The notes under the pieces: generated by a model
What the model was told of the DNA's origin: nothing
What the model saw: only the letters and a program-made list of their open reading frames with translations
The model's database searches: none
In this document: positions 18,384 to 26,496 of the stretch, piece after piece
Position numbering within the stretch: the stretch's first letter is position 1
How the letters are laid out: every line of letters starts with the position of its first letter
Position numbers and translations under genes: made by a program
From: Spirosoma fluviale
GTDB taxonomy: Bacteria > Bacteroidota > Bacteroidia > Cytophagales > Spirosomataceae
Assembly: GCA_945883625.1 (NCBI GenBank)
Contig: CAMCXW010000020.1
Location: 1 to 39,105, forward strand
Length of the DNA: 39,105 nt
Direction: 5' to 3'

Positions 18384-18481
18384 GCTTGCTAGTTCAATGA
18401 TTCTATATCAACAGATTAAATATTAATATGTAGAAAGATAGTTAACCACATTAAAATAGTTGAATGTAAAATTTTAATTAA

Positions 18482-18562
18482 TTAGCTATAAAGCTAATAA
18501 ATTTTAGCTAATTCGATAATTAATTAGCTATTAACCTAATTATATATTAGCTAATATGCTAA
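18482..18562. promoter_or_regulatory. Array of TTAGCT-N4-AGCTAA palindromes upstream of the ArsR gene
   Basis: Four 16-bp units follow one another: 18482-18497 (perfect, TTAGCT/AGCTAA), 18504-18519 (right arm degenerate), 18524-18539 (AcCTAA) and 18547-18562 (tGCTAA). Start-to-start distances are 22, 20 and 23 bp, close to two helical turns, so sites would fall on one face of the helix. The spacing and the neighbouring repressor gene suggest that the units are operators for the downstream ArsR-family protein, but this is inference. A near -7 box, TATCTTTA, lies at 18574-18581. Very AT-rich region; 18384-18481 holds nothing I can name. Confidence 0.6.
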
Positions 18563-18640
18563 TTAATTTTACCTATCTTTAAATACCATTCAATTATGTT
18601 GAATTGGCTGCATTTTGATTTATAATTTGAATATATTAAA

Positions 18641-18656
18641 TTAGCTAAGTAAGTAA
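18641..18656. promoter_or_regulatory. Fifth degenerate operator-like site at the ArsR start
   Basis: TTAGCT-AAGT-AAGTAA matches the unit described at 18482-18562 in the left arm and in 4 of 6 right-arm bases. It ends 7 bp before the ATG at 18664, so a protein bound here could block initiation or early elongation. Confidence 0.45.
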
Positions 18657-18663
18657 TAATATT

Positions 18664-19023
18664 ATGACTATCGAAGCGATATCCAAAGCTATTGGAGATG
18701 AATCCCGACGTAAAATCATTGAAATGCTCAAAGATGGCGAGATGCCTGCAAGTAGCATTTTTGATCAATTCGACTATGCCGCGCCCACAATATCGCGTCA
18801 TCTGTCCGTATTAAAAGAAGCAGGAATTGTTAACACGCGAAGAAATGGAGTGTTTATTTATTATACACTAAACGCGGATATACTAGGGCAGTTGGCCAAC
18901 TGGCTCAGTCCCCTACTCCCACCAACAATTCAAACTCCCAAAGTAGCACCTAAAGAACGGGCAATACGAGTACCTAAACCAAAAATAGAAAATCCATTTG
19001 ATAAATTTCAAAGCGAATTTTAA
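18664..19023 (+). CDS. ArsR-family winged-helix transcriptional regulator
   Basis: 119 residues. The winged helix spans roughly residues 4-75, with the recognition helix in PTISRHLSVLKEAGIVNTRR and the wing GVFIYYTLN. The start IGDESRRKIIEML is typical of the ArsR/YjgD type without obvious metal-binding cysteines: I see no CxC, so this is probably not an arsenic- or metal-thiolate sensor. The C-terminal 35 residues are Pro/Lys-rich and possibly disordered. It is preceded by the palindrome array, which suggests autoregulation, and followed 21 bp later by a YCII-like gene. ArsR-type regulators are often paired with small ligand-binding proteins. Confidence 0.87.
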   Translation: MTIEAISKAIGDESRRKIIEMLKDGEMPASSIFDQFDYAAPTISRHLSVLKEAGIVNTRRNGVFIYYTLNADILGQLANWLSPLLPPTIQTPKVAPKERAIRVPKPKIENPFDKFQSEF

Positions 19024-19044
19024 AATAAGAATAATACCATTTTT

Positions 19045-19380
19045 ATGAAACGATTTGTTATCATTATTCGAGGCCCTGTTGAGGGAATTTCAGGAGAAAA
19101 TAGCTTGGCATCTTCCGAAGAATTAGAACAAATTCGTTCATGGCTAAAGTCGGTGAAAGAAAAATATCAAGATATGTTATACCAGAAATTTTCGGGTCAA
19201 AGTCTATATCTTTCAGCCAGTGGAAAAATAGAACAAAAGATAGTTCAGCTTATTGATGGAGGAGAAATCTCCCAAGTCATTACCTTAATTATGTCTTCCT
19301 GGGAAGAGGCTACTGCTGTAGCAGAAAGTTTTCCCTTCCCAAATACCTATTATTCAGTAGAATTGCGCGAAATGGCATAA
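19045..19380 (+). CDS. Small YCII/DGPF-like protein
   Basis: 111 residues. The opening MKRFVIIIRGP and the closing segment EEATAVAESFPFPNTYYSVELREM resemble the ferredoxin-like YCII-related fold, whose members often end in a similar strand. Family assignment is moderate; the fold is small and the motif weak. It probably forms one transcript with the ArsR-like gene. Its TAA stop overlaps the left arm of the terminator. Substrate and catalytic role are unknown. Confidence 0.6.
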   Translation: MKRFVIIIRGPVEGISGENSLASSEELEQIRSWLKSVKEKYQDMLYQKFSGQSLYLSASGKIEQKIVQLIDGGEISQVITLIMSSWEEATAVAESFPFPNTYYSVELREMA

Positions 19381-19412
19381 AAATGCCCCATACGAATCAT
19401 ATGAGGCATTTT
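19380..19412. terminator. Bidirectional terminator between the YCII-like gene and fumC
   Basis: AAAATGCC (19380-19387) pairs with GGCATTTT (19405-19412), extended by CATA/TATG inside. It has A and T runs in both directions and so serves both genes. Confidence 0.85.
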
Positions 19413-19423
19413 AATGATAAAGC

Positions 19424-19444
19424 CGCGAGAATCGCGTATTTTTT
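19424..19444 (+). terminator. Second hairpin, GC-rich, with T run
   Basis: CGCGA (19424-19428) pairs with TCGCG (19432-19436) around a 3-nt loop and is followed by TATTTTTT. It looks like a plus-strand backup terminator, just before the end of fumC. Confidence 0.6.
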
Positions 19445-19450
19445 ATCTAC

Positions 19451-20854
19451 TTATACATTGATGTCGCCTACCATATTCTCAGGACGCACCCAAGCATCAA
19501 ATTCTTCAGCAGTAACATAGCCGAGGGCTATTGCTGTTTCTTTCAATGTAGAGCCGTTTTTATGTGCGGTTTGAGCAATTTCAGCCGCTTTATAATAGCC
19601 TATTTTGGTGTTTAAAGCGGTAACCAACATCAATGAGTTGTTTACGTGCTTTGCAATATTAGCATGCAAGGGCTCGATACCTACAACACATTTATCATTA
19701 AATGCCTTGCAAACATCGCCAATAAGACGAGCCGAATGTAAGAAATTGTAAATCATCAGAGGCTTAAACACATTTAGCTCAAAATGGCCAGATGCACCAC
19801 CAATATTAATGGCAACATCATTTCCTAATACCTGCGCTGCCACCATAGTCATTGCCTCACATTGGGTTGGGTTTACTTTACCCGGCATAATAGATGAACC
19901 TGGCTCATTATCCGGAATATAAATCTCTCCTATTCCCGAACGAGGCCCCGAAGACAACATGCGAACATCATTTCCAATCTTCATTAAGCTAACTGCAACC
20001 GTTTTTAAAGCTCCGTGTGCCTCTACAATTGCATCATGTGCTGCCAACGCCTCAAACTTGTTTTCTGCAGTTCTAAAAGGCAATCCTGTTAATGCAGCAA
20101 TGTGCTTCGCCACATTTTCCGAATAGCCTTTGGGTGTATTGATTCCTGTGCCAACTGCCGTTCCTCCAAGGGCTAGTTCTTCCAAATGATCTAAGCAGTT
20201 ATTAATTGCCTTCAAACCATGATTCAACTGAGACACATAACCGGAAAACTCTTGTCCCAATGTCAAAGGCGTTGCATCCATGAAATGGGTACGGCCAATT
20301 TTAACCACATCCTTAAATGACTTAGCCTTCGCATCTAAAGTGTCCCGTAATGTCGTAATACCAGGAATGGTCACCTCCATCAAAGCCTGATATGCCGCAA
20401 TGTGCATGGCTGTTGGAAACGTATCATTCGATGATTGAGACTTGTTTACATCATCATTCGGATGTACAAACTTCTGCTCATCCATTAAGTTCCCACCTTG
20501 AATCACATGTGCACGGTAAGCAATCACTTCATTACAATTCATATTTGATTGCGTACCTGAACCCGTCTGCCAAACAACTAATGGAAATTGATCCGCCCAC
20601 TGCCCAGCCAAAATTTCATCACAAACTTGTGAAATGAGACTTTTTTTTGCCTCATCTAAAATACCTGCCTCAAAATTCGTAATCGCAGCAGCCTTTTTCA
20701 GATAAGCGAATGCTCTTATAATCTCCTTAGGCATCTTATTGATATCTTGGGCAATCGGAAAGTTCTCAATGGAACGTTGCGTCTGCGCACCCCAATACAC
20801 ATGAGCAGGCACATTTACTTTACCCATGGTATCTTTTTCAATTCTATATTCCAT
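19451..20854 (-). CDS. fumC: Fumarate hydratase, class II
   Basis: 467 residues from ATG 20854, which gives the standard start [18 protein letters not shown] Met 10 codons upstream is rejected because it lies at or before the likely transcription start. The mobile-loop signature [11 protein letters not shown] is at 319-329, and the active-site [10 protein letters not shown] carries H190. It converts fumarate to malate in the TCA cycle without an iron-sulfur cluster. Monocistronic, with its own -7 box and a shared terminator. Confidence 0.97.
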   Translation of the reverse strand: MEYRIEKDTMGKVNVPAHVYWGAQTQRSIENFPIAQDINKMPKEIIRAFAYLKKAAAITNFEAGILDEAKKSLISQVCDEILAGQWADQFPLVVWQTGSGTQSNMNCNEVIAYRAHVIQGGNLMDEQKFVHPNDDVNKSQSSNDTFPTAMHIAAYQALMEVTIPGITTLRDTLDAKAKSFKDVVKIGRTHFMDATPLTLGQEFSGYVSQLNHGLKAINNCLDHLEELALGGTAVGTGINTPKGYSENVAKHIAALTGLPFRTAENKFEALAAHDAIVEAHGALKTVAVSLMKIGNDVRMLSSGPRSGIGEIYIPDNEPGSSIMPGKVNPTQCEAMTMVAAQVLGNDVAINIGGASGHFELNVFKPLMIYNFLHSARLIGDVCKAFNDKCVVGIEPLHANIAKHVNNSLMLVTALNTKIGYYKAAEIAQTAHKNGSTLKETAIALGYVTAEEFDAWVRPENMVGDINV

Positions 20855-20888
20855 AATGGCTATTTGTGTTATTTTTGTAAGCAATTCA

Positions 20889-20896
20889 CAAAAATA
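20889..20896 (-). promoter_or_regulatory. fumC -7 box
   Basis: On the minus strand the sequence is TATTTTTG, matching TAnnTTTG, 34 bp upstream of the fumC start. No clear -33 TTG was seen. Confidence 0.5.
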
Positions 20897-20940
20897 CCAC
20901 CAAAACCAACATGGTGAACTAGATTTTAAATAAAAAAATT

Positions 20941-21291
20941 ATGATTACGATATACGGAATACCAGCCTGCAATACGATGAAAAAAGCATTCGATTTTCTA
21001 GCGAAAAAAGATATCCAATACACATTTCATAATTATAAAAAAGAAGGTATTTCGGCTGTCACACTTCAAAATTTTATTGACAAATTAGGCATCGAAAAAG
21101 TTCTCAATAAACAAGGAAGTACATACCGCCAACTGAGCGATCGAGAAAAAGATGCCCTTGAAGAAAAAACTACCGTATTTTCATTCTTGCTAGAAAAAAA
21201 TTCTGCCATCAAACGCCCCATCATAACAGATGGAAATAGAATCATTGCAGGATTTAATCCAGAAGATTTAGATAAGTGGCTAAATAACTAA
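20941..21291 (+). CDS. Spx/ArsC/YffB-family thioredoxin-like protein
   Basis: 116 residues. A thioredoxin-like ArsC fold begins GIPACNTMKKAF, with a single active-site Cys (C10) in a CNTM context, and later contains SAIKRPI with the conserved Arg of the family. Such proteins are annotated as arsenate reductase (glutaredoxin) or Spx-like. YffB-type members bind glutathione-like thiols, and since the organism probably uses bacillithiol a role with that thiol is possible but inferred. No arsenic genes are adjacent. Its stop ends at 21291 and the convergent ABC permease ends at 21292, so there is no intergenic space. Confidence 0.85.
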   Translation: MITIYGIPACNTMKKAFDFLAKKDIQYTFHNYKKEGISAVTLQNFIDKLGIEKVLNKQGSTYRQLSDREKDALEEKTTVFSFLLEKNSAIKRPIITDGNRIIAGFNPEDLDKWLNN

Positions 21292-22608
21292 TTACCCCTT
21301 ATAAAAAAGCCATTTTGACAATTCTTTCCACGTAGCTTTTTTCCCGTACATTAATATTCCTACCCGATATATTCGGGCTGAAATCCAACTACAAACAAAA
21401 AATCCGATAAGTAAAAAGACCATCGAGGCGACTAATTCCCAAATAGGTACCCCATATGGCAATCGAACCATCATATTAATGGGGGAGGTAAACGGAATCA
21501 TGGATGACCAAAATGCAATCGTACTATCAGGATCCTGCATAGTATACTGAGCAAGCAAGAAAGATAAAATAATCGGAATCATCACAATAAATGTGAATTG
21601 CTGCGCCTCAGTTGCGCTCTCAACAGCCGAACCAATAGCCGCAAATAAAGAACTATACAACAAATATCCCACAAAAAAATAAAACAAAAAAGCAAACATC
21701 ACTAACGGAATATTTGTACTCTCCAATACTTTCGTTACTTCTCCCATAGGCGAATCTTGCATGGCTATTGCCATGTCTGCATTCGCTTTAATTTGTGCAT
21801 CTTGACTTAGGCCAACCATAGAAGATGCCTTCGAAGCATATACTTTACTGGTTACTTGAGTCAGCCCAATCGTCAAAACAATCCATAACACAAACTGCGT
21901 CAAACCAACTAATCCTACACCTATAATCTTCCCTAACATCAATTGATACGGCTTTACAGATGAAATAATAACCTCGATGATTCGACTACTTTTCTCCTCA
22001 ATAACCCCATTCATAACCTGAGACCCATACAAAAGGAGCGTTACATACAGAATTAACCCCATCACACCAGCCAATATCATGGCTCCGACTGAACTTGAAT
22101 TTGTTTCATCCCCAGAATCAGAAATCGTAATTGTATCACTTTCAATATCAACCTGCGTATCTTCGTACACGTTTTTAGAGATACCCGCTTGATACATCAA
22201 CTCCTGTCTAACCTTATTTTGAATCAATCGTTCAACCGATTCTTTTAAAGAAAGTCCGATGTTCTTTGATGAATAAATATGCACCCCTTTGGGGTTTGAC
22301 AAAACATTGGCTGGAATACTCACAAACGCGTCATATCCATCCTTGGAAAACTCCTTCTTGAATTGCATTTCCGACTTGGAAATAAAGGTGAAAATTAATT
22401 CCTTGTCTTGTAAATCAACAGGTTTCCACAAATGACTTAAATCCAATATGGCCACTTTTTTATGTTCCTTATCTTTCATCGCCAGCCAAATCGGAATCGC
22501 ATAAATAGCTGTTAACAGCACAGGTGCCAATAAAGAAGAAATCCAAAATGATTTCTTCAAAACACGCGTTACGTATTCACGCTGAATAACTAAAAATATC
22601 TTATTCAT
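21292..22608 (-). CDS. ABC-2 type transporter permease, NatB-like
   Basis: 438 residues. One transmembrane helix near the N-terminus (SFWISSLLAPVLLTAIYAIPIWL region) is followed by a large extracytoplasmic segment of about 130 residues, and then five or so helices in the C-terminal half. This matches the NatB/YhaP branch of ABC-2 permeases. It starts one base after the ATPase stop, so the pair is one exporter. NatAB-type systems export Na+ or small compounds. The substrate here is unknown. Confidence 0.9.
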   Translation of the reverse strand: MNKIFLVIQREYVTRVLKKSFWISSLLAPVLLTAIYAIPIWLAMKDKEHKKVAILDLSHLWKPVDLQDKELIFTFISKSEMQFKKEFSKDGYDAFVSIPANVLSNPKGVHIYSSKNIGLSLKESVERLIQNKVRQELMYQAGISKNVYEDTQVDIESDTITISDSGDETNSSSVGAMILAGVMGLILYVTLLLYGSQVMNGVIEEKSSRIIEVIISSVKPYQLMLGKIIGVGLVGLTQFVLWIVLTIGLTQVTSKVYASKASSMVGLSQDAQIKANADMAIAMQDSPMGEVTKVLESTNIPLVMFAFLFYFFVGYLLYSSLFAAIGSAVESATEAQQFTFIVMIPIILSFLLAQYTMQDPDSTIAFWSSMIPFTSPINMMVRLPYGVPIWELVASMVFLLIGFFVCSWISARIYRVGILMYGKKATWKELSKWLFYKG

Positions 22609-22609
22609 A

Positions 22610-23497
22610 TTAATTTGTCTCGCTTACAACTTGTATAAATATTTCATTAAAGGATGGAATCAGTTCCTTAAATTCCAATAAACGAACTTGCTGAATTAAT
22701 AAGGCAATCGCCTCATTCGTACCAATCCCCTCCGATAATCGCAAAACAGCATGGGAAGGTTGTTGGCTAATTACCTCAATTCCAGGCATTTGCATTAAAT
22801 TACCCTCAAATCGAATCATAAATTGATTCTTTTTAAACCTTGCTTGTACTTCTGCTTTATTGCCAGATAAAACAACGCGCGCGTGATTAATCAAGGCAAT
22901 CTCATCGCACAACTCCTCCACGGATTCCATACGGTGCGTCGAAAACAAAATAGTTGTTCCGCGCTCTTTAATAGCCAAAATTTCATCTTTCAACATATTG
23001 GCATTAATGGGATCAAAACCTGAAAATGGCTCGTCCAAGATAAGCAACTTAGGTTCGTGAACCACCGTAGCAATAAATTGCGTTTTTTGTTGCATACCCT
23101 TAGACAAATCATCTACGGGCTTATTCCACCAATCTTTTATATCCAATCGAATGAACCAATCCTTTAACTTAGCTAAGGCCTCATCCTTTCGCATACCTTT
23201 TAATTGAGCCAAATACAACAATTGTTCACCCACCTTCATCTTCTTATATAAGCCTCGCTCTTCAGGCAAATAGCCTATTTGATCCGCATGCTCCAATCTC
23301 AAGCGTTCCCCATCGAAATAAATCTCTCCGGCATCCGGACCCGTAATTTGTGTAATAATTCGAATTAATGATGTTTTTCCAGCTCCATTGGGGCCCAACA
23401 AGCCAAAAATACATCCCTTGGGGATTTCAAGGCTAATATTTTGCAAAGCTACATGCTCGGCATAACGCTTCTCTAAATTCCGAATTGATAGTAACAT
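22610..23497 (-). CDS. ABC transporter ATP-binding protein, NatA-like
   Basis: 295 residues, one nucleotide-binding domain with Walker A GPNGAGKT (35-42), signature LSKGMQQ (131-137) and Walker B LLILDEP (151-157), followed by a C-terminal extension of about 85 residues typical of NatA-type ATPases. It powers the downstream permease. A hairpin with a T run upstream (23528-23570) separates it from the lysine-rich gene, so the ABC pair probably has its own promoter, which I could not identify. Confidence 0.92.
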   Translation of the reverse strand: MLLSIRNLEKRYAEHVALQNISLEIPKGCIFGLLGPNGAGKTSLIRIITQITGPDAGEIYFDGERLRLEHADQIGYLPEERGLYKKMKVGEQLLYLAQLKGMRKDEALAKLKDWFIRLDIKDWWNKPVDDLSKGMQQKTQFIATVVHEPKLLILDEPFSGFDPINANMLKDEILAIKERGTTILFSTHRMESVEELCDEIALINHARVVLSGNKAEVQARFKKNQFMIRFEGNLMQMPGIEVISQQPSHAVLRLSEGIGTNEAIALLIQQVRLLEFKELIPSFNEIFIQVVSETN

Positions 23498-23527
23498 AAT
23501 TGCTAAAATAAAGTAATGTTCGAATGT

Positions 23528-23570
23528 AAAAAAAAAGCGTTCACCCCCAATTCAAAAAGGGATAAACGCT
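23528..23570 (-). terminator. Terminator after the lysine-rich protein gene
   Basis: On the minus strand, AGCGTT and AACGCT arms (plus-strand 23536-23541 and 23565-23570), with complementary inner TCCC and GGGG stretches, enclose a loop and are followed by a run of nine T. Confidence 0.75.
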
Positions 23571-23595
23571 AAAATAATAGGATGAATGTTTCCCC

Positions 23596-23976
23596 CTATT
23601 TCTTGATTACTTTTGCCTTAGGCTTCGCTGGAGTTTTAACTGCAGGTTTTGCTGAAGGTTTTTCTTGCGCAGCTCCAGCTTCCTTAGCCATTAATTGAGC
23701 CACCTTCTTGATTTCAGCAGCCTTCTTCGCCAACTTATCCTTTTTCTTAGCTTCCTTTTCAGCAGCTTTTTTCTTTACACGATCTGCTTTCGCTTTCACC
23801 TTAGCCGCCTCTTTTTCTTGCTCTTGAACCAACTTCACATATTTCTTAGCGATATCTCCTGAGGCCTTTTCTACTGTAGCTAAAACTTTCTTCGCATTCT
23901 TTTCAGACAAACCCTTTAATTTCGGTAAAATGATAGTTGCTAACTGGTTTGATAATGTTTTTTTCTGACTGTTCAT
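23596..23976 (-). CDS. Lysine/alanine-rich protein with histone-H1-like tail
   Basis: 126 residues. The N-terminal 50 residues (SNQLATIILPKLKGLSEKNA and following) could form helices. Residues 55-100 are a highly charged Lys/Glu/Ala helix, and the last 25 are AKP/PAK-type repeats ending KVIKK. No signal peptide. The composition resembles bacterial histone-H1-like proteins that bind nucleic acid, but low-complexity composition is a weak basis for homology, and an RNA or ribosome role is equally possible. It has its own terminator; a near -7 box (TAGATTTA) lies upstream. Confidence 0.72.
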   Translation of the reverse strand: MNSQKKTLSNQLATIILPKLKGLSEKNAKKVLATVEKASGDIAKKYVKLVQEQEKEAAKVKAKADRVKKKAAEKEAKKKDKLAKKAAEIKKVAQLMAKEAGAAQEKPSAKPAVKTPAKPKAKVIKK

Positions 23977-24080
23977 TACGTAATTGTTAAATTTTTGATA
24001 AATCTAGGTAAACTAATGAAAATTAAAAATTTATCCATGTTAAGTTTTAGAAGTATTTGAAAAATTTAATATTGGAATAA

Positions 24081-24614
24081 CTAAAAAACTGATTTGGAGA
24101 TAAAGTCCCAAGCTACAATACCCATCGTAACCGAAACATTTAAGGAATGCTTTGTGCCAAATTGGGGGATTTCTAAATGACCAGATGCACCTTCGATCCA
24201 AACATCATTTACCCCAAAAACTTCATTCCCAAATACAAATGCATAATTCTTACCAACCATCGGCACAAAATCCTGCAATAAAATCGATTTAGACACTTGC
24301 TCAATACAAAATACCTCATAACCACTTGAAACTAAATGTTCAAGGCATAACTTAGGTGTTTCAAAATAACTCCAATTTACAGATTCATCAGCTCCCAAAG
24401 CTGTCTTAGAAATCTCACGATGCGGTGGCTTTGCGGTAATTCCACATAAATAGACATGCGCACATCGAAATGAATCAGCCGTGCGAAAAGCAGACCCAAT
24501 ATTATTCATACTGCGTATGTCATCTAATACAAATACAAAAGGAAACTTGTCTACCTGTTTAAAGGAAGGAAGATCGAGCCGATTTAGCTCATCCATTGAC
24601 AATTTTTGAGGCAT
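24081..24614 (-). CDS. SpoU/TrmH-family RNA 2'-O-methyltransferase
   Basis: 177 residues. The SpoU (SPOUT knot) motifs are all present: NNIGSAFRTAD near 37-47 with the conserved Asn and Arg, GNEVFG at 129-134, and IPQFGTKHSLNVSV at 149-162. It methylates a ribose 2'-OH in tRNA or rRNA with SAM; the target cannot be told from sequence. There is no N-terminal RNA-binding domain, so it is a minimal TrmL/TrmH-like enzyme. It starts 6 bp downstream of the desaturase gene and may be cotranscribed with it. Confidence 0.9.
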   Translation of the reverse strand: MPQKLSMDELNRLDLPSFKQVDKFPFVFVLDDIRSMNNIGSAFRTADSFRCAHVYLCGITAKPPHREISKTALGADESVNWSYFETPKLCLEHLVSSGYEVFCIEQVSKSILLQDFVPMVGKNYAFVFGNEVFGVNDVWIEGASGHLEIPQFGTKHSLNVSVTMGIVAWDFISKSVF

Positions 24615-24620
24615 AAAGAA

Positions 24621-25598
24621 TTAAACAATCCAACTAAACGGGTAGGCTAATTCGGGCACCTTAACACGCTCAGCCAAACGCTCTAAGCGTGCTGGTAAAC
24701 TAATTACATAATCCCGTGCCTTTTCTGCTTGATCATTCAAGCCTCGAATCCCCTCTAATTCCCAATCTTGAATCAAACCACGCATTATCGTGGTATAATC
24801 CATTGTAGTATAAACACCAATGCGCTGAGCAGCATCTGAAAAATGATCAAATAATGAACTCTTTGCCCCATTGATCTCACGTAAGAAATGAGCAGGCATG
24901 ACTATTTTCTTTCTCATCATATCGGCAAATGCCAACATCATTTCCGAGGGATCTAATTTGAAAATTTCAGAAACAAATGCCTTGTATGCCTTTGCATGAC
25001 GCAATTCGTCAGCTGCAATTTGTGCACACATACGGGACAAATTCGAATTTCCATGCTGCTTTGCTAAAGAAGCCGTTCTCCGGTGTGAAATATTCGTCGC
25101 CCATTCCTGAAACGAGGTGTAAACAAAATTACGATAGGGATCAGCAGAAGTTCCAATATCAAAACCATCTGCAATTAAATGCTGAGTAGAAATTGCTACA
25201 GCCCGCATGTCAACCTTACCAGACAAGTACAAATAGGTCCCCAACAATTTACCATGCCGATTTTCTTCTGCTGTCCAATTACGAATCCACTTAACCCAGC
25301 CATTTTCTTGATCCAATTGATCTACCGTTTCCATACCAAGCAACCATGATTCATAAGTTGGCAATGCCTCCTCCGTAATCGTGTCACCTATCAATACAGC
25401 CCAATAGTCATAAGGCAATTCATTCGCTGCTTCTTGCAACAATTTCACTTCTTGGAAAAAATTATCCTTGGTAGAATCCGGAAGCATATCTGAAGGCTGC
25501 CAATTAGAATCAATAGGATTTAAAAAATCCTTCATGTAGCCATCCATATTTTTGGCTAGCTCAGACATTACTTCAAGACGTGTGTGAAATTGAGACAT
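24621..25598 (-). CDS. Acyl-ACP desaturase, ferritin-like di-iron type
   Basis: 325 residues. The two-iron carboxylate/His set is visible: E77/E78 in TITEEALP, EENRH (111-115), E165 in TSFQE and DELRH (197-201). This matches soluble plant-type stearoyl-ACP desaturases that insert a cis double bond into acyl-ACP. No membrane helices. Together with LpxH-like and WaaA it shows that envelope lipid genes are scattered through the window. Gap of 46 bp to the LpxH-like gene. The double-bond position cannot be inferred. Confidence 0.92.
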   Translation of the reverse strand: MSQFHTRLEVMSELAKNMDGYMKDFLNPIDSNWQPSDMLPDSTKDNFFQEVKLLQEAANELPYDYWAVLIGDTITEEALPTYESWLLGMETVDQLDQENGWVKWIRNWTAEENRHGKLLGTYLYLSGKVDMRAVAISTQHLIADGFDIGTSADPYRNFVYTSFQEWATNISHRRTASLAKQHGNSNLSRMCAQIAADELRHAKAYKAFVSEIFKLDPSEMMLAFADMMRKKIVMPAHFLREINGAKSSLFDHFSDAAQRIGVYTTMDYTTIMRGLIQDWELEGIRGLNDQAEKARDYVISLPARLERLAERVKVPELAYPFSWIV

Positions 25599-25644
25599 AG
25601 AAATATTTATTTTGAAAAATAAAAAAACAATATAGGTAGAAAAA

Positions 25645-26457
25645 TTAGTAGTTGGGCTGAAATTTCACAAAATCAAAGCCTTTAGCACCAATCTGCAAAA
25701 CATAAGCATGCTTAAAATCCTGACTAAACCAGTCTCCTAAATTATAATAATGAATATCAGATGCTAACTGAATACAAACAGGATGATGTCGGTGCCCACA
25801 GACATACGCTTCTATTCCCTTATTGGCCAATCTATCAGTCACCATTCGATCCTTAATAGCTAAAACGATATAGTCAGTATCAGAATTAAACATCACTTCG
25901 CTTGAACTAATTGATGATTTTTTTCGAGTTCCTGACCAAAAATGAGCCAACCTAACACCAATGTCAGGATGTAAAAAACCAAATAAAAATTGTGCAATAG
26001 GATTAGTAAATACTTGCTTGAGCAACTTATAACCATAATCACCAGGACCAATACCATCTCCATGTCCAATGCAAACACGCGAGGAATGATTCGTAAACTG
26101 AAATTCAAAATCAGTTAAGGTTTGGTAAATTTGTGCATTAAATTCTGTAACGAAATAATCTTTCATCCAAAGATCATGATTCCCAACAAACACATGAATG
26201 CGTACTCCTGAGTCAGCTAATGAAGCTAATTTCCCTAAAAAGCGAATGAATCCCTTGGGAATAACTTCTTTATATTCAAACCAAAAATCAAATAGATCAC
26301 CTACTAAAAATAAATCAGAAACATCATTTGCAATTTGATCCATCCATGAGACCAATTGAGCTTCACGTGCACGAGATTCACGTGCATTAGGAAAACCCAA
26401 ATGCATATCTGAGATACAATAAACTTTCTTTCCGTCAGGAATTTGTATAACAATCAT
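25645..26457 (-). CDS. LpxH-like UDP-2,3-diacylglucosamine hydrolase
   Basis: 270 residues from ATG 26457. A longer start at 26487 falls inside the hairpin at 26467-26494 and is rejected. Calcineurin-type metallophosphatase motifs are DMHLG (17-21), GDLFDFW (53-59), GNHDLWM (92-98), GHGDG and the C-terminal CGHRHHP. LpxH cleaves UDP-2,3-diacylglucosamine to lipid X in lipid A synthesis, which agrees with WaaA in this window. It could also be a related LpxG/LpxI-independent phosphohydrolase; the motif set favours LpxH. Confidence 0.87.
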   Translation of the reverse strand: MIVIQIPDGKKVYCISDMHLGFPNARESRAREAQLVSWMDQIANDVSDLFLVGDLFDFWFEYKEVIPKGFIRFLGKLASLADSGVRIHVFVGNHDLWMKDYFVTEFNAQIYQTLTDFEFQFTNHSSRVCIGHGDGIGPGDYGYKLLKQVFTNPIAQFLFGFLHPDIGVRLAHFWSGTRKKSSISSSEVMFNSDTDYIVLAIKDRMVTDRLANKGIEAYVCGHRHHPVCIQLASDIHYYNLGDWFSQDFKHAYVLQIGAKGFDFVKFQPNY

Positions 26458-26466
26458 ATGTAAATA

Positions 26467-26494
26467 AATAGGGGTGAGAATCCCCACCCCTATT
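26467..26494 (-). terminator. Hairpin between ftsH and lpxH-like gene
   Basis: AATAGGGGTG (26467-26476) and CACCCCTATT (26485-26494) form a perfect 10-bp stem on both strands. On the minus strand it is followed by TATTTA, a weak U tract, so it may be a leaky terminator or processing site after ftsH. Confidence 0.6.
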
Positions 26495-26496
26495 GA

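Noticed and set aside
20941-21291. Arsenic-resistance role for the ArsC-like gene
   Set aside because: No arsB, arsR operon or arsenic-type neighbours; the ArsR-like gene is 2 kb away and lacks metal cysteines.
26458-26487. Longer LpxH-like start at 26487
   Set aside because: It sits inside a perfect hairpin and adds no conserved residues.
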